Assembly: GCF_030296935.1 (NCBI RefSeq) | Contig: NZ_AP028032.1 | Location: forward strand, 2,480,001 to 2,544,000 | Direction: 5' to 3' | Source: Coprobacter fastidiosus | Lineage (GTDB): Bacteria > Bacteroidota > Bacteroidia > Bacteroidales > Coprobacteraceae | DNA: 64,000 nt | Shown: in pieces, positions 1 through 8,905 of the stretch | How positions within the stretch are numbered: the stretch's first letter is position 1 | How the letters are laid out: each line of letters opens with the position of its first letter | Position numbers and translations under genes: made by a program | Notes under the pieces: model-generated | The model's database searches: none | What the model saw: the letters and a program-made list of their open reading frames with translations, nothing else | Told to the model about the DNA's origin: nothing

Positions 1-140
1 TTGTAGGACATACTTTCGCAGTTCACAATGGTAATAAATTTATTCCCGTGTATGTTACTGAAAACATGGTAGGACACAAGTTAGGTGAATTTGCACCTAC
101 TCGTAATTTCCGTGGTCATGGCGGTAACAAAAAGAAATAA
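1..140 (+). CDS. rpsS: 30S ribosomal protein S19 (uS19), 5'-truncated by window
   Basis: Only the last 45 codons are present; the reading frame enters at base 3 and stops with TAA at 138-140. The peptide contains [20 protein letters not shown] and a basic RNFRGHGG tail, typical of the uS19 C-terminus, which sits in the 30S head near the P-site tRNA. It lies 47 bp before rplV, the standard S19-L22-S3 order of the S10 operon. Confidence 0.95.
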   Translation, partial: VGHTFAVHNGNKFIPVYVTENMVGHKLGEFAPTRNFRGHGGNKKK

Positions 141-187
141 GGGTCAGTCGGGAATTTGAGAATTTCAAATAAAAAACAGAATTAAAA

Positions 188-598
188 ATGGGTGCAAGAA
201 AAAAAATATCAGCCGATAAAAGAAAAGAAGCCCTGAAAACAAAGTACTTTGCTAAATTGAACAATGTACCTACTTCGCCCCGTAAAATGCGTTTGGTTGC
301 AGATATGGTGAGAGGCATGGAGGTATTTAAGGCTTTAGGAGTACTGAAGTTTTCTTCTAAAGAAGCTTCTGCAAGACTGGAAAAATTATTGCGTTCTGCT
401 ATTGCTAACTGGGAGCAGAAGAATGAACGCAAAGCTGAAAGCGGAGAGCTTTACATTTCAGAAATCTACGTGGATTCTGCTGCAATGCTGAAAAGACTTC
501 GTCCTGCTCCTCAAGGTAGAGGATATAGAATTCGTAAGCGTTCGAACCACGTAACTTTGTTTGTTGACACAATGAGTAAAAACGATAACCAAATTTAA
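188..598 (+). CDS. rplV: 50S ribosomal protein L22 (uL22)
   Basis: A 136-residue protein that lines the peptide exit tunnel through its long beta-hairpin. The conserved core begins at about residue 25 ([19 protein letters not shown]) and ends with the hairpin sequence [19 protein letters not shown] lysine-rich N-terminal stretch of about 20 residues makes it longer than the usual ~110. It is 5 bp upstream of rpsC and clearly co-transcribed. Confidence 0.97.
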   Translation: MGARKKISADKRKEALKTKYFAKLNNVPTSPRKMRLVADMVRGMEVFKALGVLKFSSKEASARLEKLLRSAIANWEQKNERKAESGELYISEIYVDSAAMLKRLRPAPQGRGYRIRKRSNHVTLFVDTMSKNDNQI

Positions 599-603
599 GC
601 AGG

Positions 604-1335
604 ATGGGACAGAAAGTAAATCCGATAAGTAACCGTTTAGGAATCATCCGTGGATGGGATTCTAACTGGTATGGCGGCAAAAATTATGGAGACACGTTGC
701 TGGAAGACAGCAAAATCCGTAAATATTTGAATGCCCGTCTTGCAAAAGCAAGTGTATCACGTATTGTGATAGAACGTACATTGAAATTGATCACTATAAC
801 CGTGTGCACAGCACGTCCGGGTATCATCATCGGTAAAGGCGGTCAGGAAGTTGATAAACTGAAAGAAGAGCTGAAAAAGATTACCGATAAAGATGTTCAG
901 ATCAATATCTATGAAGTGAAGAGGCCTGAATTGGACGCAACGATCGTTGCTAGTAACATCGCTCGCCAGATAGAAGGCAAGATCGCTTATCGCCGTGCCG
1001 TTAAAATGGCTATCGCCTCTACCATGCGTATGGGTGCAGAAGGTATCAAAGTCCAAGTTTCCGGCCGTTTGAATGGAGCAGAAATGGCGCGTTCCGAAAT
1101 GTATAAAGAAGGACGTACTCCTTTGCATACATTGCGTGCCGATATCGATTATGCTCTGGTAGAAGCTCTCACTAAAGTGGGGTTGATCGGTGTTAAGGTT
1201 TGGATTTGCCGTGGAGAAATTTACGGAAAGAAAGATCTTGCTCCTTCATTTACCAGCTCGAAAGAGACTCGCGGTAATAATGGCGGTGGCATGGGAGCTA
1301 AAAAAGGCTTCAAAAAACAAAAAAGTAATCGTTAA
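604..1335 (+). CDS. rpsC: 30S ribosomal protein S3 (uS3)
   Basis: A 243-residue protein of the 30S mRNA entry site. The type-2 KH domain is visible at about residues 40-110 with the [11 protein letters not shown] loop, followed by the C-terminal domain ([26 protein letters not shown], residues ~160-185, split here as a motif description). The tail is glycine- and lysine-rich. It starts ATGGGACAGAAAGT 5 bp after rplV. Length is normal for the family. Confidence 0.97.
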   Translation: MGQKVNPISNRLGIIRGWDSNWYGGKNYGDTLLEDSKIRKYLNARLAKASVSRIVIERTLKLITITVCTARPGIIIGKGGQEVDKLKEELKKITDKDVQINIYEVKRPELDATIVASNIARQIEGKIAYRRAVKMAIASTMRMGAEGIKVQVSGRLNGAEMARSEMYKEGRTPLHTLRADIDYALVEALTKVGLIGVKVWICRGEIYGKKDLAPSFTSSKETRGNNGGGMGAKKGFKKQKSNR

Positions 1336-1355
1336 ACGAATTGAATTAACAGAAG

Positions 1356-1787
1356 ATGTTACAACCGAAGAAGACAAAATTCAGAAGACAACAGAAAGGG
1401 CGTATGAAAGGTTACGCTCAGCGAGGTAATCAGTTGGCCTTCGGTTCTTTTGGTATAAAATGTTTGCAATCGAAATGGATAACCGGACGTCAGATAGAAG
1501 CTGCACGTATTGCTGTTACCCGTTATATGCAGCGTCAAGGTCAAATCTGGATCAGAATATTTCCGGATAAGCCTATTACCAAAAAACCGGCTGAGGTGCG
1601 TATGGGTAAAGGTAAAGGTTCGCCCGAAGGTTTCGTGGCTCCTGTAACTCCGGGAAGAATCCTTATCGAAGTTGAAGGAGTACCTTTTGATGTTGCTAAA
1701 GAAGCGTTGCGTTTGGCAGCACAAAAGCTTCCTGTGACTACGAAGTTTATTGTTCGTCGTGACTACGATGCTAATCAAAATGCGTAA
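1356..1787 (+). CDS. rplP: 50S ribosomal protein L16 (uL16)
   Basis: A 143-residue protein that helps position tRNAs at the peptidyl transferase centre and is needed late in 50S assembly. It opens [19 protein letters not shown] and carries the functional loop [12 protein letters not shown] near residue 80, which contains the arginine that is hydroxylated in some bacteria. It follows rpsC by 20 bp. Overlapping frames in this stretch are shadows. Confidence 0.97.
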   Translation: MLQPKKTKFRRQQKGRMKGYAQRGNQLAFGSFGIKCLQSKWITGRQIEAARIAVTRYMQRQGQIWIRIFPDKPITKKPAEVRMGKGKGSPEGFVAPVTPGRILIEVEGVPFDVAKEALRLAAQKLPVTTKFIVRRDYDANQNA

Positions 1788-1794
1788 TTAAGTT

Positions 1795-1992
1795 ATGAAA
1801 ATTGCAGAAATTAGAGAATTAAGTACCAAGGAATTGGTCGAAAGAATCGAAGCGGAAGCTGTGGCTTTGAACCGGATGGAGATTAATCACAGTATTTCTC
1901 CTTTGGATAATCCTGCACAAATAAAACTTACTCGCAGGATGATTGCGCGCATGAAAGGTGAGTTGCGCCAGAGAGAACTTAACAAACAATAA
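1795..1992 (+). CDS. rpmC: 50S ribosomal protein L29 (uL29)
   Basis: A 65-residue two-helix protein on the 50S surface by the tunnel exit, part of the docking site for signal recognition particle and trigger factor. It shows the family pattern [18 protein letters not shown] at the start and [16 protein letters not shown] at the end. It starts 7 bp after rplP in the usual position before rpsQ. Confidence 0.95.
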   Translation: MKIAEIRELSTKELVERIEAEAVALNRMEINHSISPLDNPAQIKLTRRMIARMKGELRQRELNKQ

Positions 1993-2005
1993 CCAATTGA
2001 GCCTG

Positions 2006-2263
2006 ATGGAAACAAGAAACTTAAGAAAAGAAAGAGTCGGGGTGGTTACCAGTAACAAAATGGATAAAACCATTACTGTTGCCGTTAAATGGAAAGAAAA
2101 ACACCCTATTTATGGTAAATTCGTAAATAAAACGAAAAAATACCATGCTCATGACGAAAAGAACGAGTGCAACATTGGTGATACTGTGAAGTTGATGGAA
2201 ACTCGCCCTTTGAGCAAAATGAAAAGATGGAGATTAGTTGAAATAATCGAAAGAGCTAAGTAA
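2006..2263 (+). CDS. rpsQ: 30S ribosomal protein S17 (uS17)
   Basis: An 85-residue OB-fold protein, a primary binder of 16S rRNA. I place the start at the ATG at 2006 ([20 protein letters not shown]). A longer in-frame reading from 1958 would overlap rpmC and adds residues not seen in the family. The OB-fold motifs [13 protein letters not shown] and [20 protein letters not shown] are present. It is 13 bp after rpmC. Confidence 0.95.
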   Translation: METRNLRKERVGVVTSNKMDKTITVAVKWKEKHPIYGKFVNKTKKYHAHDEKNECNIGDTVKLMETRPLSKMKRWRLVEIIERAK

Positions 2264-2265
2264 TT

Positions 2266-2631
2266 ATGATACAACAAGAGTCAAGACTTACAGTCGCAGA
2301 TAACAGCGGCGCTAAAGAAGCACTTTGTATCCGTGTATTGGGAGGAACAGGAAGACGTTACGCATCGGTAGGTGATATTATCGTTGTTGCTGTTAAAAGC
2401 GTAGTTCCCTCGAGCGACATTAAGAAAGGTGCCGTATCTAAAGCAGTTATCGTGCGTACTAAAAAGGAGATCCGTCGTCAAGATGGTTCTTATATTCGTT
2501 TCGACGATAACGCGTGTGTATTGTTGAATGGGGCTGGTGAGATCAGAGGTAGCCGTATTTTCGGACCGGTGGCGAGAGAATTGCGTGCAACCAATATGAA
2601 AATCGTTTCATTAGCACCTGAAGTACTTTAA
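2266..2631 (+). CDS. rplN: 50S ribosomal protein L14 (uL14)
   Basis: A 121-residue beta-barrel protein at the subunit interface, which forms bridge B8 and binds the silencing factor RsfS in bacteria. It starts [20 protein letters not shown] and contains [10 protein letters not shown] near the C-terminus. It starts 2 bp after the rpsQ stop, a spacing that suggests translational coupling. Confidence 0.97.
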   Translation: MIQQESRLTVADNSGAKEALCIRVLGGTGRRYASVGDIIVVAVKSVVPSSDIKKGAVSKAVIVRTKKEIRRQDGSYIRFDDNACVLLNGAGEIRGSRIFGPVARELRATNMKIVSLAPEVL

Positions 2632-2651
2632 TAGTATAAAAAAGAGAATTA

Positions 2652-2972
2652 ATGAGTAAATTACACATTAAAAAAGGCGATACAGTGTACGTTAATGCCG
2701 GTGAAGACAAGGGTAAAACCGGTCGGGTATTGCGCGTTCTTGTGAAAGAAAACCGTGCTGTCGTAGAAGGTATCAATATGGTGTCGAAGCATACCAAGCC
2801 TAATGCCAAGAATCCTCAGGGAGGTATAGTAAAAATGGAAGCCCCCATTCATATTTCGAATTTGAACTTACTTGATCCGAAGAGCAATAAAGCGACTCGT
2901 ATCGGTCGTCGGGTAAACGAAGCGGGTGTTTTAGTGCGTTATTCTAAAAAATCAGGAGAGGAGATTAAGTAA
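2652..2972 (+). CDS. rplX: 50S ribosomal protein L24 (uL24)
   Basis: A 106-residue assembly-initiator protein of the 50S subunit. The KOW motif is near the N-terminus ([20 protein letters not shown]), followed by the [13 protein letters not shown] signature. Its TAA stop overlaps the ATG of rplE by one base (TAATG at 2970-2974), typical of translational coupling. Confidence 0.96.
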   Translation: MSKLHIKKGDTVYVNAGEDKGKTGRVLRVLVKENRAVVEGINMVSKHTKPNAKNPQGGIVKMEAPIHISNLNLLDPKSNKATRIGRRVNEAGVLVRYSKKSGEEIK

Positions 2973-3529
2973 TGAGCAATACTGCAAATCTTAAAAACGA
3001 TTATAAAGAAAGAATCGTCCCCATTTTGATGAAGGATTTCAATTACAGTTCTGTTATGCAGGTTCCGGTTTTGAAAAAAATCGTGATTAACCAAGGTTTA
3101 GGACAAGCTGTTGCTGATAAGAAAATCATTGAAACTGCAATTGCCGAATTGACTGCAATTACGGGACAGAAGGCTATAGCTACTCTTTCTCGCAAAGATA
3201 TCTCGAATTTTAAATTGCGTAAAAAAATGCCTATCGGGGTGATGGTGACTTTGCGCCGTGAGAAGATGTATGAATTCTTGGAACGTCTCGTTCGTGTGGC
3301 TTTGCCTCGTATTCGTGACTTTAAAGGTATTGAGGGAAAACTCGACGGTAGAGGTAATTATACACTCGGAATTCAGGAACAAATTATTTTCCCTGAAATA
3401 AATATCGATAGTATTAGCAAAATTCTGGGAATGAATATTACCTTTGTAACTTCTGCTCAGACAGATGAAGAAGGTTATGCTTTATTGAAAGAATTCGGCT
3501 TACCTTTTAAAAACGCAAAAAAGAACTAA
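2972..3529 (+). CDS. rplE: 50S ribosomal protein L5 (uL5)
   Basis: A 185-residue protein that binds 5S rRNA in the central protuberance and contacts the P-site tRNA. Conserved blocks include [34 protein letters not shown] and [19 protein letters not shown]. It overlaps the rplX stop by one base. Confidence 0.97.
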   Translation: MSNTANLKNDYKERIVPILMKDFNYSSVMQVPVLKKIVINQGLGQAVADKKIIETAIAELTAITGQKAIATLSRKDISNFKLRKKMPIGVMVTLRREKMYEFLERLVRVALPRIRDFKGIEGKLDGRGNYTLGIQEQIIFPEINIDSISKILGMNITFVTSAQTDEEGYALLKEFGLPFKNAKKN

Positions 3530-3532
3530 GAT

Positions 3533-3802
3533 ATGGCAAAAGAATCAATGAAGGCCCGTGAAGTGAAGAGAGCTAAACTGGTTGCCAAATATGCTGCAAA
3601 GAAAGCTCAGCTTAAGGCTGAAGGCAACTATGAAGCACTTCAATTACTGCCTAAAAATGCTTCTCGCGTACGTTTACATAATCGTTGCAAATTGACCGGA
3701 CGTCCCAAAGGATATATGCGTCAGTTTGGAATTTCTCGTATTCAGTTCCGTGAAATGGCATCAGCAGGTTTAATTCCGGGTGTTAAAAAAGCAAGCTGGT
3801 AA
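3533..3802 (+). CDS. rpsN: 30S ribosomal protein S14 (uS14), zinc-free long form
   Basis: An 89-residue protein of the 30S head. The conserved C-terminus is [19 protein letters not shown]. It is the long form without the two CxxC pairs of the short zinc-binding S14: a single Cys remains in HNRCKLTGR. It therefore should not need zinc. It follows rplE by 3 bp. Confidence 0.96.
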   Translation: MAKESMKAREVKRAKLVAKYAAKKAQLKAEGNYEALQLLPKNASRVRLHNRCKLTGRPKGYMRQFGISRIQFREMASAGLIPGVKKASW

Positions 3803-3821
3803 TTATTTTTTAGTGTTAAAT

Positions 3822-3844
3822 ATTGTCCGGATGTCCGGATCAAT
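3822..3844 (+). promoter_or_regulatory. Hairpin in the rpsN-rpsH gap, possible translational control site
   Basis: The 58-bp gap between rpsN and rpsH holds ATTGTCCG-GATGTC-CGGATCAAT, which can fold as two 4-bp helices separated by a bulged T. It has no U-tract and lies 16 bp before the rpsH start. uS8 is an autoregulator in enterobacteria, though its site there is at rplE, so a control role here is only an inference. Confidence 0.35.
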
Positions 3845-3860
3845 TTAAACAATCATTTTT

Positions 3861-4256
3861 ATGACAGATCCAATAGCAGATTATCTTACAAGATTGAGAA
3901 ATGCGATTAAGGCTCAGCACAGAGTTGTTGAAGTTCCTGCCTCAAACTTGAAAAAAGAAATCACGAAAATCCTTTTTGATAAAGGTTACATTCTTAATTA
4001 TAAGTTTGTAGAAGATGGTCCTCAAGGTTCAATTAAGATAGCTTTGAAATATGACCCGGTAAATAAAGTAAACGCAATCAAGAAACTTGTTCGAGTTTCT
4101 ACTCCCGGTTTGCGTCAGTACACAGGTTATAAAGATATGCCCCGCGTATTGAACGGTTTGGGTATAGCAATTCTTTCTACCTCTAAAGGTGTAATGACAG
4201 ATAAAGAAGCCAGAGAGTTGATGATTGGTGGTGAAGTAATGTGTTATATCTATTAA
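3861..4256 (+). CDS. rpsH: 30S ribosomal protein S8 (uS8)
   Basis: A 131-residue primary 16S rRNA-binding protein of the central domain. It begins MTDPIADYLTRLRNAIKA and ends with the classic ILSTSKGVMTDKEAREL and GGEVMCYIY. The length is typical. It is preceded by an AT-rich gap containing a small hairpin. Confidence 0.97.
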   Translation: MTDPIADYLTRLRNAIKAQHRVVEVPASNLKKEITKILFDKGYILNYKFVEDGPQGSIKIALKYDPVNKVNAIKKLVRVSTPGLRQYTGYKDMPRVLNGLGIAILSTSKGVMTDKEARELMIGGEVMCYIY

Positions 4257-4257
4257 A

Positions 4258-4264
4258 AAGGAGG
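4258..4264 (+). promoter_or_regulatory. Strong Shine-Dalgarno site of rplF
   Basis: AAGGAGG ends 6 nt before the rplF ATG at 4271 and matches the CCTCCTTT end of the 16S gene in this window. It starts 2 bp past the rpsH stop. It decides the rplF start over the longer in-frame reading from 4241. Such strong sites are rare in this phylum and are not seen before most neighbouring genes. Confidence 0.8.
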
Positions 4265-4270
4265 TTTATT

Positions 4271-4825
4271 ATGTCAAGAATAGGAAAATTGCCCATAAAT
4301 ATACCTTCAGGTGTAACAGTTACTGTTAATGGAGACCAAGTTAATGTTAAGGGCCCGAAAGGAGAATTGTCGCAAGTTATTACTGGTGGAATTACTGTAA
4401 CAACAGCCGACGGACAAGTCGTTGTCAGCAGACCTAGCGATGATAAAGAACACCGAGCTTTACACGGATTGTATCGTGCTTTGATCCACAATATGGTAGT
4501 AGGAGTATCGGAAGGATACAAAAAAGAGTTGGAATTGGTAGGTGTGGGTTACCGTGCTGCCAATAATGGCCAGGTTCTAGACCTATCATTAGGTTACTCT
4601 CATAATATTTATTTGAAATTACCGAAAGAGATCAAAATTGAGACCAAGTCTGAGAGAAATAAAAACCCGTTGATTATTCTCGAATCTTGCGATAAACAAC
4701 TGATCGGACAAGTATGTTCCAAGATCCGTTCTTTCCGCAAGCCTGAACCTTATAAAGGTAAAGGTATTAAATTCGTTGGTGAGGTGATCCGTAGAAAATC
4801 GGGTAAATCGGCTGGTGCTAAATAA
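4271..4825 (+). CDS. rplF: 50S ribosomal protein L6 (uL6)
   Basis: A 184-residue protein with two similar domains that supports the sarcin-ricin loop region of the 50S subunit. It starts MSRIGKLPINIPSGVTV and contains VKGPKGELS and, at the C-terminus, EPYKGKGIKFVGEVIRRKSGK. The start is fixed by an AAGGAGG site 6 nt upstream. Confidence 0.97.
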   Translation: MSRIGKLPINIPSGVTVTVNGDQVNVKGPKGELSQVITGGITVTTADGQVVVSRPSDDKEHRALHGLYRALIHNMVVGVSEGYKKELELVGVGYRAANNGQVLDLSLGYSHNIYLKLPKEIKIETKSERNKNPLIILESCDKQLIGQVCSKIRSFRKPEPYKGKGIKFVGEVIRRKSGKSAGAK

Positions 4826-4846
4826 TTCACGTAAATTGGTATTATC

Positions 4847-5188
4847 ATGACAACGAAGATAGAAAGAAGAATAAAGATTAAAACCCGCATACGTGGTAAA
4901 ATTTCAGGTACAGCAGAATGTCCTCGTATGACTGTTTTTAGAAGTAATAAACAAATATATGTGCAACTTATCGATGACTTGGCTGGCAAGACAATTGCCT
5001 CTGCTTCTTCAAAAGGTCTTGAAGGCGGAGCCAAGAAAGAGTTGGCTGCGCAAGTTGGTCAGCTGATCGCTAAGAAAGCACAAGAAGCAGGTGTTACTTC
5101 AGTCGTATTTGATCGTAACGGTTACCTGTATCATGGACGAGTTAAAGAGTTAGCAGATGCTGCACGTAACAGTGGACTTAAATTTTAA
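4847..5188 (+). CDS. rplR: 50S ribosomal protein L18 (uL18)
   Basis: A 113-residue 5S rRNA-binding protein of the central protuberance. Family motifs seen are [27 protein letters not shown] and the C-terminal [20 protein letters not shown]. Its stop overlaps the rpsE start (TAATG). Confidence 0.97.
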   Translation: MTTKIERRIKIKTRIRGKISGTAECPRMTVFRSNKQIYVQLIDDLAGKTIASASSKGLEGGAKKELAAQVGQLIAKKAQEAGVTSVVFDRNGYLYHGRVKELADAARNSGLKF

Positions 5189-5712
5189 TGAACATGACAG
5201 GAAAAAATAATAGAGTAAAGTCAACTAACGACTTAGAGTTGAAAGACAGATTAGTAGCTATTAACCGTGTGACAAAAGTTACAAAAGGTGGACGTACTTT
5301 CAGTTTCTCTGCTATTGTTGTAGTAGGTAATGAAGACGGTATCGTTGGTTGGGGACTAGGAAAAGCCAGTGAAGTAACTGCTGCTATTGCTAAAGGTGTG
5401 GAAGCTGCAAAGAAGAACTTAATTCAAGTCCCTGTTCGTAAAGGTACTATTCCTCATGAACAATTGGCTAAATTTAGTGGAGCATTAGTATATTTGAAAC
5501 CTGCATCTCACGGTACTGGAGTGAAAGCCGGTGGTGCTATGCGTGCTGTACTTGAGAGTGTTGGTATTACCGATGTGCTTGCTAAGTCAAAAGGTTCTTC
5601 AAATCCTCATAACTTGGTAAAAGCTACCATGGTTGCTTTGGGTGAATTAAGAGATGCTTGTACTGTAGCTCAAAATAGAGGTGTATCATTAGAAAAAGTG
5701 TTTAAAGGTTAA
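5188..5712 (+). CDS. rpsE: 30S ribosomal protein S5 (uS5)
   Basis: A 174-residue protein of the 30S body at the mRNA entry side, involved in decoding accuracy. The double-stranded-RNA-binding-like domain ([19 protein letters not shown]) is followed by the S5 C-terminal domain ([15 protein letters not shown]). The ATG at 5188 overlaps the rplR stop; a second in-frame ATG at 5194 is an equally plausible start. Confidence 0.97.
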   Translation: MNMTGKNNRVKSTNDLELKDRLVAINRVTKVTKGGRTFSFSAIVVVGNEDGIVGWGLGKASEVTAAIAKGVEAAKKNLIQVPVRKGTIPHEQLAKFSGALVYLKPASHGTGVKAGGAMRAVLESVGITDVLAKSKGSSNPHNLVKATMVALGELRDACTVAQNRGVSLEKVFKG

Positions 5713-5715
5713 TTT

Positions 5716-5720
5716 GGAGG
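5716..5720 (+). promoter_or_regulatory. Strong Shine-Dalgarno site of rpmD
   Basis: GGAGG lies 7 nt before the ATG at 5728, just after the rpsE stop. It is the second clear Shine-Dalgarno site in this operon and supports the short rpmD frame as a real gene. Confidence 0.75.
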
Positions 5721-5727
5721 TTGGATA

Positions 5728-5901
5728 ATGAAAACTATCAAGATTAAACAAGTAAAAAGTAGAATTAAATGTCCTGCTGTTCAGAAAAGAACACTTGATG
5801 CACTGGGATTGAAAAAACTCAATCATGTTGTTGAACATACTGCGACTCCTCAAATCTTGGGAATGGTAGCAAAAGTGAAACATTTGGTTGTAGTAGAATA
5901 A
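5728..5901 (+). CDS. rpmD: 50S ribosomal protein L30 (uL30)
   Basis: A 57-residue protein, short but of normal bacterial length: MKTIKIKQVKSRIKCP, then KRTLDALGLKKLNHVVEH and ILGMVAKVKHLV. It sits between rpsE and rplO, its canonical position, and has a GGAGG site 7 nt upstream. It binds the 50S subunit near the GTPase-centre side. Confidence 0.94.
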   Translation: MKTIKIKQVKSRIKCPAVQKRTLDALGLKKLNHVVEHTATPQILGMVAKVKHLVVVE

Positions 5902-5928
5902 TTCATAGATTGATAAAAAATTAGCAAT

Positions 5929-6375
5929 ATGAACTTGAGTAATTTAAAACCTGCAGAAGGTTCTACAAAAACAAGAAAAAGAATTGGTCGTGGACCGGGT
6001 TCGGGTTTGGGTGGAACTTCTACAAGAGGTCATAAAGGTGCCAAATCAAGATCGGGATATAAAAAGAAAGTCGGTTTTGAAGGAGGACAAATGCCATTGC
6101 AACGTCGTGTCCCCAAATTTGGTTTTAAGAACATTAACCGTGTAGAATATAAAGCTATCAATCTTGAGACTCTCCAAGCTTTGGCTGAAGCTAAGAAATT
6201 GGAGAAAATCGGAATTGAAGCGTTGGTTGAAGCCGGTTTTGTTTCAGAAAATCAATTGGTTAAAATTCTTGGTAAAGGAGCAATTTCTGCGAAATTGGAA
6301 GTGGAAGCTCACGCTTTTTCCAAATCGGCCGAAGCTGCTATTGTTGCCGTAGGTGGAACCGTAGTTAAACTCTAA
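5929..6375 (+). CDS. rplO: 50S ribosomal protein L15 (uL15)
   Basis: A 148-residue late-assembly protein of the 50S subunit. The glycine/arginine-rich N-terminal extension that threads into 23S rRNA is evident (RKRIGRGPGSGLGGTSTRGH), followed by KVGFEGGQMPLQRRVPKFGF and the C-terminal globular domain. It lies 4 bp before secY. Confidence 0.97.
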   Translation: MNLSNLKPAEGSTKTRKRIGRGPGSGLGGTSTRGHKGAKSRSGYKKKVGFEGGQMPLQRRVPKFGFKNINRVEYKAINLETLQALAEAKKLEKIGIEALVEAGFVSENQLVKILGKGAISAKLEVEAHAFSKSAEAAIVAVGGTVVKL

Positions 6376-6379
6376 TCTC

Positions 6380-7711
6380 ATGAGAGCAATAGAAACTATA
6401 AAAAACATATGGAAGATTGAGGATCTGAGAAATCGGATTCTCACTACCATTTTATTGGTTATGGTATACCGTGCGGGTACTTATGTGGTATTGCCGGGTA
6501 TCGATCCGCAGTTCTTAACGCAGTTGCAAGCCCAGACAAGAGGTGGTCTTATGGCATTGTTGGATATGTTTTCCGGAGGGGCGTTTTCTAATGCTTCTAT
6601 CTTTGCCTTAGGTATTATGCCTTATATCTCGGCATCTATTGTAATACAGTTATTGGGTATGGCTTTACCCCATTTCCAGAAACTTCAGAGAGAAGGTGAG
6701 AGTGGTCGTCGTAAGCTGAATCAGTACACCCGTTATTTGACAGTTGCCATCCTTTTGATCCAGGGTCCGTCTTATTTGGTCAACCTTCGGGTACAAATGG
6801 CTGGTGCTTTCCCTGCGGACTTTTTCTTTATAGTTTCTTCTACAATCATTCTTGCCGCTGGCAGTATGTTTATAATGTGGCTGGGTGAACGTATTACCGA
6901 CAAAGGTATCGGTAATGGTATTTCATTCATCATCTTGGTCGGAATTATAGCACGTCTTCCGCAAGCTCTTACGCAAGAATTTATTATGCGTACAGCTACT
7001 ACATCCGGAGGTTTGGTGATGTTTTTGGCCGAGATCGTTTTCCTTTTGTTTGTGATTTCGGCATCTATCCTGTTAGTACAAGGTACTCGTAAAGTTCCTG
7101 TACAATATGCAAAACGTGTGGTTGGAAATAAACAATATGGAGGTGCAAGGCAGTATATTCCTTTAAAAGTGAATACTGCCGGTGTTATGCCTATTATTTT
7201 TGCACAGGCTATCATGTTTATTCCTATAACCTTGGTAGGCTTCTCTACTTCGAATGCAACTAGTGCATTCATGCGTTCTTTCATGACGAATACAGGTTTT
7301 TGGTATAATTTCGTGTTTGCGTTTTTAATTATAGTATTTACATATTTCTATACTGCTATTACGGTGCAGCCGAATCAGATGGCAGAAGATATGAAACGTA
7401 ATAACGGATTTATTCCGGGAGTAAAACCGGGGAAAAGAACAGCAGAATACTTAGACTCTATCATGTCTCGTATTACATTGCCAGGTTCTATTTTTTTAGC
7501 GATTGTTGCTATTATGCCGGCTTTTGCTCAGATCATCGGAATCAGTGCTGAATTCTCTCAATTCTTTGGGGGTACATCTTTGCTTATCCTTGTTGGTGTC
7601 GTTCTTGATACTTTGCAACAAATCGAAAGCCATTTGATGATGCGTCATTATGATGGACTTTTGAAATCGGGTAAGATTAAAGGTCGTTCGGGCTCGATTG
7701 CCGCATATTAA
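6380..7711 (+). CDS. secY: Preprotein translocase channel subunit SecY
   Basis: A 443-residue inner-membrane protein with about ten transmembrane segments, forming the Sec channel for export and membrane insertion. Typical features are VYRAGTYVVLPGID after the first helix, the plug-region LLDMFSGGAFSNASIFALG, and the cytoplasmic loop with the NNGFIPGVKPGKRTAEYLD motif near residue 345. It sits between rplO and map as in most spc operons. Confidence 0.97.
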   Translation: MRAIETIKNIWKIEDLRNRILTTILLVMVYRAGTYVVLPGIDPQFLTQLQAQTRGGLMALLDMFSGGAFSNASIFALGIMPYISASIVIQLLGMALPHFQKLQREGESGRRKLNQYTRYLTVAILLIQGPSYLVNLRVQMAGAFPADFFFIVSSTIILAAGSMFIMWLGERITDKGIGNGISFIILVGIIARLPQALTQEFIMRTATTSGGLVMFLAEIVFLLFVISASILLVQGTRKVPVQYAKRVVGNKQYGGARQYIPLKVNTAGVMPIIFAQAIMFIPITLVGFSTSNATSAFMRSFMTNTGFWYNFVFAFLIIVFTYFYTAITVQPNQMAEDMKRNNGFIPGVKPGKRTAEYLDSIMSRITLPGSIFLAIVAIMPAFAQIIGISAEFSQFFGGTSLLILVGVVLDTLQQIESHLMMRHYDGLLKSGKIKGRSGSIAAY

Positions 7712-7733
7712 AGATTAGGAGTTTAAGACTAAA

Positions 7734-8516
7734 ATGATTTATCTTAAAACAGACGAAGAAATAGAGTTGTTGCGTGAAAGTAATCTCTTGGTCGGAATGA
7801 CATTGGGCGAATTGGCCAAATGGATTGCTCCGGGGATTACAACGCTGAAACTCGATAAGATTGCAGAAGAATTTATTCGTGATCATGGTGCTGTTCCCGG
7901 CTTTTTGGGGTATGGTGGTTTTCCGAATACGTTATGTGTTTCTGTTAATGAACAGATTGTTCATGGAATTCCGTCGAATTATGAACTTAAAGACGGAGAT
8001 ATCGTTTCTATAGATTGTGGAACGCTAAAGAACGGCTTTAACGGAGATTCTGCTTATACTTTCTGCGTAGGGGAGGTCGCTTATGATGTGAGGCGTTTAT
8101 TAAAAACGACTAAAGAGTCTCTTTATTTGGGTATAGAGCAAGCTGTCGAAGGTAAACGTGTCGGAGATATAAGCAACGCTGTACAAACATATTGCGAGAA
8201 AAAAGGTTATTCGGTTGTCAGAGAGCTTTGTGGACATGGTGTCGGAAAGCGATTGCATGAAGATCCTGAAGTCCCTAATTATGGACGGCGAGGATGTGGC
8301 CCTTTATTAAAAAGTGGTATGGTCATTGCTATTGAACCGATGATTAATCTTGGATCGCGTAATATTGTTATCGAAAGAGATGGGTGGACTACTCGTACGC
8401 GGGACAGAAAACCTTCGGCTCATTTTGAGCATACGGTTGCTGTTCGGGAGGGAAAAGCTGATATTCTGTCGTCTTTTAAATATGTCGAAGAAGTTTTAGG
8501 CGAAAAATCAATTTAA
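7734..8516 (+). CDS. map: Methionine aminopeptidase type I
   Basis: A 260-residue cytosolic dimetal enzyme that removes the initiator Met from new proteins. The five metal ligands are visible: Asp in VSIDCGTL, Asp in NGDSAYTF, His in CGHGVGKRLHEDP, Glu in IAIEPMINLG and Glu in FEHTVAV. The substrate-side His is in EQIVHGIP. It lies 22 bp after secY and 9 bp before infA, as in many Gram-positive and Bacteroidota clusters. Confidence 0.96.
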   Translation: MIYLKTDEEIELLRESNLLVGMTLGELAKWIAPGITTLKLDKIAEEFIRDHGAVPGFLGYGGFPNTLCVSVNEQIVHGIPSNYELKDGDIVSIDCGTLKNGFNGDSAYTFCVGEVAYDVRRLLKTTKESLYLGIEQAVEGKRVGDISNAVQTYCEKKGYSVVRELCGHGVGKRLHEDPEVPNYGRRGCGPLLKSGMVIAIEPMINLGSRNIVIERDGWTTRTRDRKPSAHFEHTVAVREGKADILSSFKYVEEVLGEKSI

Positions 8517-8525
8517 AGTTAATAT

Positions 8526-8744
8526 ATGGCAAAACAGGCAGCAATAGAACAAGATGGAGTAATTGTAGAGGCATTGTCAAATGCAATGTTCAGAGTAGAA
8601 TTGGAAAACGGACATGAAATTACGGCTCACATCTCAGGGAAAATGAGAATGCATTATATAAAAATCCTTCCCGGGGATAAAGTGAGAGTAGAAATGTCGC
8701 CCTATGATTTGTCAAAAGGAAGAATTGCTTTTAGATATAAATAA
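8526..8744 (+). CDS. infA: Translation initiation factor IF-1
   Basis: A 72-residue OB-fold protein that occupies the 30S A-site during initiation. The sequence is near-canonical: [21 protein letters not shown], then [19 protein letters not shown] and [16 protein letters not shown]. It lies between map and rpmJ. Confidence 0.97.
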   Translation: MAKQAAIEQDGVIVEALSNAMFRVELENGHEITAHISGKMRMHYIKILPGDKVRVEMSPYDLSKGRIAFRYK

Positions 8745-8755
8745 TACAAAAAGAT

Positions 8756-8872
8756 ATGAAAGTAAGAGCATCATTGAAAAAGCGTACGCCAGATTGCAAG
8801 ATCGTAAGAAGAAATGGCCGCTTGTATATTATTAACAAGAAAAATCCTAAGTATAAACAACGTCAAGGATAA
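8756..8872 (+). CDS. rpmJ: 50S ribosomal protein L36 (bL36), zinc-ligand-poor form
   Basis: A 38-residue gene: it starts [19 protein letters not shown] and ends KYKQRQG, the family's hallmark ends. Of the usual C-C-C-H zinc set (positions 11, 14, 27, 33) only Cys14 remains; Thr, Asn and Tyr replace the others. It is therefore the zinc-independent form. It starts 11 bp after infA. Confidence 0.93.
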   Translation: MKVRASLKKRTPDCKIVRRNGRLYIINKKNPKYKQRQG

Positions 8873-8905
8873 TTTATTATTTTTGCAAAATAATTTTTCT
8901 ATTAT

